A DNA stretch of 64,000 nucleotides, taken from positions 118,133 through 182,132 of the forward strand of contig NZ_VRLS01000043.1 of the NCBI RefSeq assembly GCF_008017825.1. Direction: 5' to 3'. This stretch comes from Mesonia sp008017825. Its GTDB lineage: Bacteria; Bacteroidota; Bacteroidia; Flavobacteriales; Flavobacteriaceae. The number at the start of each line of letters is the position of its first letter. Positions within the stretch are counted from its first letter, which is position 1. Of the stretch, positions 18,932 to 26,478 are shown piece after piece. The notes under the pieces were generated by a model. The model was not told the origin of the DNA. It searched no databases and worked only from the letters and a program-made list of their open reading frames with translations. The translations under genes and the position numbers were made by a program.

Positions 18932-19144
18932 TTAATCTACAGGTTCCGCTTTAAATCCTACTTTTTGCAAAGTAGATGTTACGTCTTCTTTAGTTGCACC
19001 ATCGCTTTCAATGGTTAAGATTTTATTAGGATTGGCAGTATCTACTTCCCAACTTTCTACACCTTCTTGTTTGTTTAAAAAAGGGGTGACTTTCGATACA
19101 CACCCACCACAATTGATATTTGTTTTAAATTTTAAAGTTTTCAT
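18932..19144 (-). CDS. Small HMA-domain copper chaperone
   Basis: A 70-residue single heavy-metal-associated domain with the metal site NCGGCVSKV (CxxC) near residue 12 and the usual ferredoxin-like beta-alpha-beta pattern. Such CopZ-like proteins bind Cu(I) in the cytosol and pass it to P-type ATPases. It follows the CopA-type ATPase gene by 20 bases and is probably its partner. Confidence 0.85.
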   Translation of the reverse strand: MKTLKFKTNINCGGCVSKVTPFLNKQEGVESWEVDTANPNKILTIESDGATKEDVTSTLQKVGFKAEPVD

Positions 19145-19164
19145 TGTATTGAATTTATTTGTTA

Positions 19165-21423
19165 TTAAAGTTTTACTCGTTTAAGTCTTAAGCTATTTGC
19201 AACTACAGACACACTACTGAATGCCATTGCAGCACCTGCTATCATCGGATCCAATAAAAAACCGTTTACGGGATACAAAACTCCTGCTGCAATTGGAATA
19301 CCGATGATATTGTAAATGAATGCCCAGAACAAATTCTGACGAATGCCCAACACGGTTCTTTTTGATAGTTCCAGTGCTTTGGGGATGGATTGTAAATCTG
19401 ACGTTATCAAGGTCATTTTTGCTACATCCATTGCTATATCGGATCCTTTACCCATTGCAATGCTTACATTCGCCTGTGCCAAAGCGTGGGAATCATTAAT
19501 CCCATCGCCAACCATAGCTACTATCTTTCCATCCGCCTGTAATTTCTCGACAAAAGCCGCTTTGTCCGAAGGCATTACTTCGCCTTGGTAATTTGTTATT
19601 CCTACCTGATTTGCAACAGCTAATGCGGTTTTACTGTTATCTCCCGTGAGCATATAGACCTCAATGCCTCTTTCTTGAAGCATAGCTATAGCTTTTTTTG
19701 AAGTTTCTTTAATCTTGTCTGCAATGGCCAGTATCGCAAGCACTTGATTTTCGTTACCAAAGAATATGACTGTTTTTGCTTTTTCTTCGAGACTTTCTGC
19801 TGTTTGCATTAAAGTAGTGTCGATTTGAATATTCTTTTCGACCATTAGTTTATGGTTGCCCACATAATATTTTGAACCATTCTGCTGTTGCGCCTTTACA
19901 CCTTTTCCGGTAATGCTTTCGAAGGAAGTAATTTCTGCTTGTTCAATATTTTCCTCTTTCAAATGATTAACGACTGCTTCTGCCAAAGGATGTTCTGATT
20001 GCCCTTCGATAGCCAAGAGAATTTCCTTGTATTCATTTTGATTTTCAAGCTTATCGTTCCAGAGTATATCGGTTACCAATGGTTTTCCTTCTGTAATGGT
20101 ACCTGTTTTATCCAGGATTACTGCATTCACTTTATGGCCGAGTTCTAAACTTTCGGCATCCTTTATCAAAATATTGTTTTCAGCGCCCTTGCCGATACCC
20201 ACCATTATGGCAGTAGGCGTTGCCAAGCCCAAGGCACAGGGACAAGCGATAACCAGTACGGCCACAGAAGTTAATAAGGCTTGTGAAAAGGCATTATCGC
20301 CTCCTACTGACATCCAGACGATGAAGGTGACAATGGAAATACCGAGTACCACAGGAACAAAAATACCAGCAATCTTATCGACCAGTTTTTGAACGGGTGC
20401 CTTACTCCCTTGTGCTTGCTGAACCATTTTAATAATTTGGGAAAGCAGGGTTTCCCCGCCTACTTTTTCAGCGGTAAACTGAAAGCTTCCTTTTTGATTA
20501 ACGGTACCGGCGAATACCTTTTCCCCTTGGGATTTCTGAACTGGAACAGGTTCTCCCGTAATCATACTTTCATCTACATACGAGCTTCCCTTGGAAACTT
20601 CGCCATCCACCGGAATCTTTTCTCCGGGACGCACCAAAATGGTCTGACCCACCTGTACGGATGAAATAGGGATTTCCCTCTCTTCCCCATTCTCAATAAT
20701 TTTAAGGGTTTTAGGCTGAAGCCCCATTAGTTTTTTAATGGCTGAAGATGTATTTGATTTTGCCTTTTCTTCCAATAGTTTCCCCAAGGAAATAAAGGTG
20801 ATAATCACGGTAGCCGCTTCGTAATATACGTGAGGCTCGATGCCACGACTTAACCAAAATTCAGGAAAAAAGGTATTGAATACACTAAAGAGGAAGGCGA
20901 TTCCGGTACTCAACGCCACCAAGGTATCCATATTTGCTTTACCGTGTTTGGCCTGCTTGAAGGCATTGATGAAAAAACTGCGCCCAAACCAAAAAAGAAT
21001 TGGAAAGGCCAATACCAATGAAATCCATTTGCCTGGTTCCCATTGCATATAGAACATTCCCAACACAAAAATGGGTAGCGTAAGTATCGCCGACCAGATG
21101 GTTCGGTTTTTTATGTCCTGATAATGCTTTTGCTGAAGTTCTTGCTGTACTTCCGAAGGGTCTGCGGCATCAATTATAATATCGTAACCGACCTCACGAA
21201 GCGCGTTTTGAAGTTGATTTGGACTCAACTCCTTGTCATATTCCACAAGAACGGAACTATTGGCAAAATTAACACTTGCATCAAACACACCTTCTGTGTG
21301 TTTTAATACAGATTCAACACTCGCTGCACAAGAGGCACAAGTCATTCCCGTAACAGGGAATGATTCCTTTATTCCTTTTTTAGTATTCTTTTCTTTGGTT
21401 TCAAATATGTTGATTGTCTCCAT
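19165..21423 (-). CDS. copA: Copper-exporting P1B-type ATPase (CopA-type)
   Basis: A 752-residue inner-membrane heavy-metal ATPase. It has one N-terminal HMA domain (MTCASCAAS, Cys29 and Cys32), a TGEP actuator motif, the transmembrane CPCALGL motif near residue 393 that defines Cu(I) transporters, the phosphorylation site DKTGTIT near 437, the SEHPLAEA His-Pro motif and the hinge GDGINDSHALAQ. Length and order are normal for the family. It lies in the minus-strand run with the MerTP fusion upstream and the chaperone downstream. Because it sits beside mercury genes, Ag(I) or Hg(II) effects on its expression are possible, but the CPC motif points to Cu(I)/Ag(I). Confidence 0.9.
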   Translation of the reverse strand: METINIFETKEKNTKKGIKESFPVTGMTCASCAASVESVLKHTEGVFDASVNFANSSVLVEYDKELSPNQLQNALREVGYDIIIDAADPSEVQQELQQKHYQDIKNRTIWSAILTLPIFVLGMFYMQWEPGKWISLVLAFPILFWFGRSFFINAFKQAKHGKANMDTLVALSTGIAFLFSVFNTFFPEFWLSRGIEPHVYYEAATVIITFISLGKLLEEKAKSNTSSAIKKLMGLQPKTLKIIENGEEREIPISSVQVGQTILVRPGEKIPVDGEVSKGSSYVDESMITGEPVPVQKSQGEKVFAGTVNQKGSFQFTAEKVGGETLLSQIIKMVQQAQGSKAPVQKLVDKIAGIFVPVVLGISIVTFIVWMSVGGDNAFSQALLTSVAVLVIACPCALGLATPTAIMVGIGKGAENNILIKDAESLELGHKVNAVILDKTGTITEGKPLVTDILWNDKLENQNEYKEILLAIEGQSEHPLAEAVVNHLKEENIEQAEITSFESITGKGVKAQQQNGSKYYVGNHKLMVEKNIQIDTTLMQTAESLEEKAKTVIFFGNENQVLAILAIADKIKETSKKAIAMLQERGIEVYMLTGDNSKTALAVANQVGITNYQGEVMPSDKAAFVEKLQADGKIVAMVGDGINDSHALAQANVSIAMGKGSDIAMDVAKMTLITSDLQSIPKALELSKRTVLGIRQNLFWAFIYNIIGIPIAAGVLYPVNGFLLDPMIAGAAMAFSSVSVVANSLRLKRVKL

Positions 21424-21577
21424 AAATCCGTTCTTATTTGTATGTTACAAATTTCAGGATTAAAAGACTGTAATGTGTTACGTTATATGCTGAATGATTT
21501 GTAGAATTTACTCTTCACGAATTATTACTACCCAATTGGAATAATTTATGTCTCTTATAATCATAATGGGGACGTGT

Positions 21578-22201
21578 CTATCGGTCTTTAGTATTTGTAA
21601 TCAAATACCCTTTTGATTGGATGACCTTTTTTATCTCATCGATATTCGTTTTAGTGGTATCAAATTCTATAATTGAAGTCCCTTCTTCAAAAGACGTAGA
21701 TACATTTGCAACCCCGTCAATTTTGTTTACCGAATGGTTGATGTTTTCTTCACAACCCGAGCATACCATCCCTTCAATATTCAACTTTACAGTTTGAATA
21801 TCGGTATTGTTTGATGCAACAATTCCTACTTTCTCCGTTGAATGAAATACTTGTGGATAATAAGAAACCAATGTCATTACAACAACAAACACTGTAACCA
21901 ACCACAAATATAATTTCGACTTAAAAAATGATGGCTTAGCCATATCACAGTTACCACAATCGTCCACCTTCTTTTTTTTATAAACCTGATAAAAGGCCAG
22001 TCCCAATGACAAAAATGCTATAACCAACAGATAAGGTTTCAAGGCAATAAGCCAAGAAAAATAGACAGAACTTCCACTAATACCAGCTACACTTGTAAGT
22101 AGCAAAGGACCCCAGCAGCATAGTTTAAGGGAAACTGCTAAAAATACAGCAGTCCCCATAGATGCTTTTTTGTTCCATTTAGTAATTGCCATACCTAACA
22201 A
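21578..22201 (-). CDS. MerTP fusion, mercuric ion transporter (copy 1)
   Basis: A 207-residue membrane protein. The MerT-like part has transmembrane helices with the Cys pair KLCCWGPLLL in the first helix. The C-terminal 75 residues are a MerP-like HMA domain with MVCSGCEEN. Such fusions bring Hg(II) to the cytosol for reduction. The track frame begins MLGMAI; either Met may be the start. It overlaps the thioredoxin-like gene upstream by seven bases, so the two form one unit. It is a paralogue of the gene at 24516. Confidence 0.85.
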   Translation of the reverse strand: MLGMAITKWNKKASMGTAVFLAVSLKLCCWGPLLLTSVAGISGSSVYFSWLIALKPYLLVIAFLSLGLAFYQVYKKKKVDDCGNCDMAKPSFFKSKLYLWLVTVFVVVMTLVSYYPQVFHSTEKVGIVASNNTDIQTVKLNIEGMVCSGCEENINHSVNKIDGVANVSTSFEEGTSIIEFDTTKTNIDEIKKVIQSKGYLITNTKDR

Positions 22202-22464
22202 CTTCCTATTCCAGCCTTTACCAAATCATCTTTTGTGATTTCGATTTTGGTGCAGCAATTCAGCAGTCTTCCGTTAACAGCAATGGCAGGAACTCTTGTA
22301 ACCCCATATTCCTTCATTTTTGAAACACATATTTTACTTTCGCATTGCTCAGACAGATTATGAAATGTGATTTCGCAGTCCTTTCCTGCTGTCTCTTTTA
22401 CTAATTGCACCACAGGCTCGCATACTGGGCAACCTGCTGTAAAAATCTCGATTTGTCGTTTCAT
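22195..22464 (-). CDS. Thioredoxin/glutaredoxin-like small protein of the mercury module
   Basis: An 89-residue thioredoxin-fold protein with the redox motif TAGCPVCEPV near the N-terminus and a cis-Pro loop (TRVPAIAVNG). It has four further cysteines (EQCESKIC, LLNCC), unusual for such a small thioredoxin, which could bind a soft metal. Its stop overlaps the start of the MerTP gene. A role in handling Hg(II) or keeping the transporter thiols reduced is inferred from context only. Confidence 0.75.
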   Translation of the reverse strand: MKRQIEIFTAGCPVCEPVVQLVKETAGKDCEITFHNLSEQCESKICVSKMKEYGVTRVPAIAVNGRLLNCCTKIEITKDDLVKAGIGSC

Positions 22465-22506
22465 CTTATTTAAAGTTTAAATTAATAATGGAACAAAGAT
22501 GAGAAC

Positions 22507-22523
22507 GTGAGGTAGGGGGTCAC
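22507..22523. promoter_or_regulatory. Candidate G-tract operator upstream of the Trx-MerTP unit
   Basis: GTGAGGTAGGGGGTCAC places a five-G tract between GTGA and TCAC arms, 43 bases upstream of the thioredoxin-like gene and next to the CsoR/RcnR-like gene. DUF156-family repressors are known to bind G-tract sequences flanked by inverted arms, so this is a plausible site for that regulator. It is a pattern match only. Confidence 0.35.
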
Positions 22524-22532
22524 CAAAATTTT

Positions 22533-22919
22533 TTAGACATTTTTTTCGTTGTAGTTTTTTAATCTGGTTTCAATGATTTGGATTTCTTTTAAGCGATTGG
22601 TCAAATCAGATAATTCCAAGTTAGGGAATTCACTTTTTAAATATTCAATTTTATCTTCATTGCCACAATTTCCTGGGCAAGAGTCCACGGCCTTTACAAT
22701 TCCAATAGCAAGCGCTTTTCGATAGACTTCATCCAGCAGTAAGTAATGTGCTTTTTGAATCCCCTTATCGATGGATTTGAACTGTATGTTTATTTGTTCG
22801 GGGTCCTTTCCTTCATCAAGCATTTTAACAATGCCGCTTAATTGACCACTCAAAGTTTTTAATCTTGTTTTTATATCCAAGATTAAATCAGTGGGTAATT
22901 TGTGCTGTTCCATATTCAT
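22533..22919 (-). CDS. CsoR/RcnR-family (DUF156) metal-sensing repressor, atypical
   Basis: About 128 residues from the chosen start at 22919 (MNMEQHKLP); 22913 is equally possible. The all-helical DUF156 core is clear (IKTRLKTLSGQLSGIVKMLDEG, then the long helix KSIDKGIQKAHYLLLDEVY). The Cys-His-Cys copper ligands of classic CsoR are absent at their aligned places. Instead the C-terminal extension carries SCPGNCGNE, and a His sits in KAHYL. So it may sense another ion or by another site. It is the last gene of the ArsR-MerTP-MerA-GDCC run. Confidence 0.7.
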   Translation of the reverse strand: MNMEQHKLPTDLILDIKTRLKTLSGQLSGIVKMLDEGKDPEQINIQFKSIDKGIQKAHYLLLDEVYRKALAIGIVKAVDSCPGNCGNEDKIEYLKSEFPNLELSDLTNRLKEIQIIETRLKNYNEKNV

Positions 22920-22938
22920 AATTTGTCCATTATAATGT

Positions 22939-23163
22939 TTAGCAACAACTTGAATTATTACATCTTTTATTTTCTTGAATTGGTGGGCAGGCCACAGTAC
23001 CGTAAGAACAGAATACACAACAATCTCCCTCGTTTGGTCTTAATACTTCTTTGCAATTCTCGCATTCGTAAAAGAATTGACAAGCGTTCGTCGGCATTTC
23101 TTCTTCTGTTTTGTGGCCGCATTCAGGGCAGGTGATCGTAGATTTTAATATTGTAGTTTCCAT
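22939..23163 (-). CDS. GDCC-motif cysteine-rich small protein of mercury loci
   Basis: A 74-residue cysteine-rich protein. It has a zinc-ribbon-like start (TCPECGHK, then YECENCKEVL), followed by the hallmark GDCCVFCSYGTVACPPIQ and a C-terminal SSCC. Proteins with this GDCC signature recur beside mercury-resistance genes in many phyla; the function is not known to me. About 13 cysteines suggest metal binding. It is nine bases downstream of the MerA-like gene in the same operon. Confidence 0.75.
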   Translation of the reverse strand: METTILKSTITCPECGHKTEEEMPTNACQFFYECENCKEVLRPNEGDCCVFCSYGTVACPPIQENKRCNNSSCC

Positions 23164-23172
23164 AAATAATAG

Positions 23173-24519
23173 TTAGAGCATATAGGTTAGGTCAGATGCC
23201 ATTGTAGGATATGAAAATATCATTGTTCGCAAATCGCTTATGGTCATCTTGGTCTTTATCGCCATTGCGAAAAGATTGATGGTTTCCTCACAATGAGGCC
23301 CGATCAGATGCGCGCCCAAAATGGTATTATTATTTTTATCGATGATTGTTTTATAAGCATATTCATCCACATTCAGGCGTCTCGCATTGAACCAATTATC
23401 CACTTTTTCAAAATTGACATTTATATCATATCCTTTTTCTTTAGCCTCATCTTCCAATAGGCCAACGGTTGCCATAGTGGGCAAAGTGAAAACTACGGAA
23501 GGCATTGGGGGATAACTGACTTTTTTCTTATTTCCTTTAATGATATTTGAAGCTACGACGTGTCCTTCCAAAACAGCTACGGGTGTTAGGGGCAATCCTC
23601 TTGAGTCCGCTGCATCGCCTGCTGCATATATGTTCGCGTTCGTTGTGCTCTGAAGGTATTCGTTGACCTCTATGCCCTTTTTTGAGAAGGATATACCTGC
23701 TTTTTCCAATTCTAAATCAAAAATGGCTGGGGGACGACCAGCGGAATTAAATACCGCTGCCGCTTTGTAGGTAGTTTCGTTTCCGTTTGAAATTCCTGTG
23801 GTTATGTAGTGGCCATCTTTACTTTCAATTTTAGAAACTTCCGTTTCCAGAACAATCTTAATCCCTAAATTACGTGTGGCATCGACCAAATGTTTTACAA
23901 TATCCTTGTCAAAGTTTTCCAATGGACGTTTGCCTCGATGTACTATTGTTACCTTGGCATCGGAACGTGCGGCAATATGGGCGAATTCAAAGGCGATATA
24001 TCCACCACCGATGAAAAGCAGGGATTGGGGTAATTCCTTAAGGTTTAGAAAATCCGTACTCGTTTGGGCAAGCTGTTCGCCTTCAAAGTCTAAAATTTTT
24101 GGTTTTGAACCTGACGCAATTACAACTTTATCAGCTTGGATGGTATCTTTACCTATTCTTAGGGTATTTTCATTTATAAACGTAGCGGAACTGTGGAAGG
24201 TATCGATGCCGTTCTTCTTATACCCCTTTTCTATTTTCCTCGGCATTTCATCGACAAAAGTCTGTTTGAACGCCATTATATCCTTCCAGTTAATATCCGG
24301 AATGGTATCAATGCCTTTCCCTTTAAGCCTTTTGGCAAAGTCGCGCACTTCCGTAGCGCCGATAATTACTTTTTTGGGGTCACAGCCTCGCAGGGCGCAG
24401 GTGCCACCATAAGGTAGTTCATCGGTTATACCGACCGAAAGACCTTTTGAGGCACATTTATTGGCGATTGTCATACCGGCCATACCCGAGCCGATTATGA
24501 AAACATCATATTTTTTCAT
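23173..24519 (-). CDS. MerA-like NAD(P)/FAD disulfide oxidoreductase
   Basis: A 448-residue class I pyridine-nucleotide disulfide reductase. FAD motif FIIGSGMAGMTIA is at the N-terminus, the redox disulfide is in GGTCALRGCDPKK (CX4C), the NAD(P) motif is LLFIGGGYIAFEFAHIA, and the FAD motif IYAAGDAAD and a dimerisation domain follow. Position inside a mercury operon suggests Hg(II) reduction. However, the C-terminus (SDLTYML) lacks the vicinal cysteines that deliver Hg(II) in canonical MerA, and there is no NmerA domain. It could be another thiol or metal reductase. It overlaps the MerTP gene by four bases. Confidence 0.75.
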   Translation of the reverse strand: MKKYDVFIIGSGMAGMTIANKCASKGLSVGITDELPYGGTCALRGCDPKKVIIGATEVRDFAKRLKGKGIDTIPDINWKDIMAFKQTFVDEMPRKIEKGYKKNGIDTFHSSATFINENTLRIGKDTIQADKVVIASGSKPKILDFEGEQLAQTSTDFLNLKELPQSLLFIGGGYIAFEFAHIAARSDAKVTIVHRGKRPLENFDKDIVKHLVDATRNLGIKIVLETEVSKIESKDGHYITTGISNGNETTYKAAAVFNSAGRPPAIFDLELEKAGISFSKKGIEVNEYLQSTTNANIYAAGDAADSRGLPLTPVAVLEGHVVASNIIKGNKKKVSYPPMPSVVFTLPTMATVGLLEDEAKEKGYDINVNFEKVDNWFNARRLNVDEYAYKTIIDKNNNTILGAHLIGPHCEETINLFAMAIKTKMTISDLRTMIFSYPTMASDLTYML

Positions 24520-25142
24520 CTATTATTTTCTTTGATGGTATTCTCGACTACTTTGTATCCTGTTTTCTCTATGGCTTTTCGGATTGCGGGCAAATCGGTC
24601 TTGGTCTTATCAAATTCCACTATAGTGATGGCATTTTCGTAGCTGGCTTTGACCGAAATAATTCCGTCCAATTTATTGACTTCGCTTTCTACGCGTGCCT
24701 CACAACCTGCACAGGTCATTCCAGCGACTTCAAAAGTCTGCTTTTTGATATTGGATTGAGAGACATAGACGATATCCTTGGTGGGCTGTGCATAAAATAG
24801 GTTGGAATAGTACGGGAAGGCCAGCATCAATGCGGCGAATAGCGTTACTATCAATAAGAACCGTTTGGATTGCCAAAACGATGATTTCGCATCATCCTCA
24901 CAGGCGCAATCTATTTCTTCCTGTGTTTTCGGCCGCAGTTTCTGATACCAGGCAAAGACCAATATAATAATGGTCAGTCCAATAAGATAGGGTCTAAATG
25001 GTTCAATCCAAGAAAATGTCGATGCGATTCCACTTGTTCCGGCAATTAGTGCCAAGACAGGGGTTATACAACATATTGATGCTGCAACTGCGGTAAAAAT
25101 GCCAGTATAGGCCGCGGTGTTTGAGGTTTTATTCGGTGTCAT
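24516..25142 (-). CDS. MerTP fusion, mercuric ion transporter (copy 2)
   Basis: A 208-residue paralogue of the gene at 21578. The first helix carries the Cys pair ASICCITPVLAL; a cytosolic loop has a second pair (DCACED); three to four helices follow, then a MerP-like HMA domain with MTCAGCEARVE. It lies 12 bases downstream of the ArsR gene and overlaps the MerA-like gene, so uptake and reduction are co-expressed. The presence of a cytosolic Cys pair fits hand-over of Hg(II) to the reductase. Confidence 0.85.
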   Translation of the reverse strand: MTPNKTSNTAAYTGIFTAVAASICCITPVLALIAGTSGIASTFSWIEPFRPYLIGLTIIILVFAWYQKLRPKTQEEIDCACEDDAKSSFWQSKRFLLIVTLFAALMLAFPYYSNLFYAQPTKDIVYVSQSNIKKQTFEVAGMTCAGCEARVESEVNKLDGIISVKASYENAITIVEFDKTKTDLPAIRKAIEKTGYKVVENTIKENNR

Positions 25143-25154
25143 ATTATAAACTTT

Positions 25155-25526
25155 CTAAGCTGTTTTCTTTTTTGTCGAAATTGAATTGAAAATTCCATTC
25201 AAAACATTGTCCTCACTCTTTACCAGCGAATAATATAATGTTTGCCCTTCACGTCTCGATGTGATAATTCCTGCATCCTTCATTTTGCGGATATGTTGGG
25301 ATACGGCAGGAACACTCATTTCAAGAATGTCAGCAATATCGCAAGGGCACAGTTCATTCTCTATGTTCAAAAGGAATAGGACTTTTAGTCTTACCTCGCT
25401 TCCCGCGAGCGACAGAATCTTGCTTATTGCATTAAGGCTGTCCGAAGAATTCTCTATGGTTTCCTTGCATCTCGATATTTGCTTCTTGTCTGCTTCGTTC
25501 CGTGTACAAGTTATTTCCAAGCTCAT
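25155..25526 (-). CDS. ArsR/SmtB-family metal-responsive repressor
   Basis: A 123-residue winged-helix protein. The recognition part is MSVPAVSQHIRKMKDAGII; the alpha-3 helix carries ELCPCDIADIL, where the two cysteines match the ArsR-type inducer site (ELCVCDL-like). A further Cys lies near the N-terminus (ITCTRNE). It is the first gene of the mercury operon and has a clear palindrome upstream. It takes the place that MerR holds in proteobacterial mer operons. Hg(II) as inducer is inferred from context. Confidence 0.85.
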   Translation of the reverse strand: MSLEITCTRNEADKKQISRCKETIENSSDSLNAISKILSLAGSEVRLKVLFLLNIENELCPCDIADILEMSVPAVSQHIRKMKDAGIITSRREGQTLYYSLVKSEDNVLNGIFNSISTKKKTA

Positions 25527-25565
25527 CTTTTTTGATTTAAAGTGGTCACAAATATATCATTATTA

Positions 25566-25593
25566 TATTATTTAAGCAAATACTTAAATAATA
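25566..25593. promoter_or_regulatory. ArsR-type operator upstream of the mercury operon
   Basis: A perfect inverted repeat with 11-base arms (25566-25576 and 25583-25593) around a six-base spacer lies 40 bases upstream of the ArsR gene. Size, AT-rich arms and position match operators of ArsR/SmtB repressors, so autorepression of the ArsR-MerTP-MerA operon is likely. Confidence 0.7.
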
Positions 25594-25648
25594 ACGTAAC
25601 AAGTAACTTTGAACTTTTAAACAACCTTTGTTTTTTAATGTTCTTTAA

Positions 25649-26215
25649 TTAAATCTCATCCAAGGATTTTCGGTTTTTTGTCACAGATTTCTTGAACTGC
25701 GTGGGTGTCATTCCCGTTACTTTTTTGAATTGATTGCTTAAGTACGCAACGCTACTATAATGTAATTGAAAAGCTATCTCACTCAAGGTTAATTCATCGT
25801 AAACTATAAGTTCTTTAACACGTTCAATCTTCTGGTTGATAATGTATTGCTCAAACGTGATACTTTCTACTGACGAGAATAGGGAACTTAAATATTTATA
25901 ATCCAAGATAAGTTCGCCTGTAACAATATCTGCCCATTTGAAATCGAGCTCCTCGGAAGAATGATGGATTTTATCTACAACCAATGTTTTCATCTGTTCG
26001 ATAAGTTGACTTTTACGGTCATCAATCAAACTAAAACCTGAATTTTGAAGCGCTTTGGAAAGACCATTTTTGGTCTGAACACTTAATGAAGAAACTAATT
26101 TAACCTCCCCCAATTTTATAGAAACATACTGTATTTCAAGTTGTTCCAAAATATTAGATACCGCCGAGATACATCTTGGGCAGACCATATTTTTAATATA
26201 GATAATCTCTCTCAT
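25649..26215 (-). CDS. HMA-AraC fusion transcription regulator (copy 1)
   Basis: A 188-residue regulator made of two parts. Residues 1-70 look like a degenerate heavy-metal-associated domain with NMVCPRCISAV (CxxC) at 9-19. Residues 95-188 are an AraC/XylS-type double HTH (TLSEIAFQLHYSSVAYLS, FKKVTGMTPTQFKK). It resembles the regulator at 41133. A metal-binding sensor fused to an AraC DNA-binding domain is the obvious reading: it would sense Cu(I) or another soft metal in the cytosol and activate the copper operons. It is close to the small membrane gene at 26229. Confidence 0.8.
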   Translation of the reverse strand: MREIIYIKNMVCPRCISAVSNILEQLEIQYVSIKLGEVKLVSSLSVQTKNGLSKALQNSGFSLIDDRKSQLIEQMKTLVVDKIHHSSEELDFKWADIVTGELILDYKYLSSLFSSVESITFEQYIINQKIERVKELIVYDELTLSEIAFQLHYSSVAYLSNQFKKVTGMTPTQFKKSVTKNRKSLDEI

Positions 26216-26228
26216 ATAATACTTGTCT

Positions 26229-26405
26229 TTAAAACAAGGTTAACCCAGATTTGTGTAGAGAATAGTAAACAGCAGCTATCGCAGCAATTACAAAAATCAA
26301 TACTATCACAACAAAAGCTATAATTTTATCTTTTTTTGTGATATTACTTTTAGGTTGATGCTTCTTCCTTTCATTTTTTCGTCTATTTCTTCTGCTTTCA
26401 CTCAT
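26229..26405 (-). CDS. Small single-helix membrane protein
   Basis: A 58-residue ORF with a very basic N-terminus (SESRRNRRKNERKKHQP) and a single hydrophobic helix (IIAFVVIVLIFVIAAIAAV), ending SGLTLF. It lies 13 bases upstream of the HMA-AraC start and in the same direction, so the two may be cotranscribed. I do not recognise the family. The composition (positive-inside, one helix) makes it more credible than chance. Confidence 0.5.
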   Translation of the reverse strand: MSESRRNRRKNERKKHQPKSNITKKDKIIAFVVIVLIFVIAAIAAVYYSLHKSGLTLF

Positions 26406-26478
26406 TATCGTTCGCCATTATAAAACCAAGATTATTTTTTGGCCTTATGTAGATTACTTGATTAATCCGTAATTCGTT

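Noticed and set aside
23876..24412. Plus-strand ORF of 178 residues
   Set aside because: Antisense to the MerA-like gene, where clear cofactor motifs are in the minus frame.
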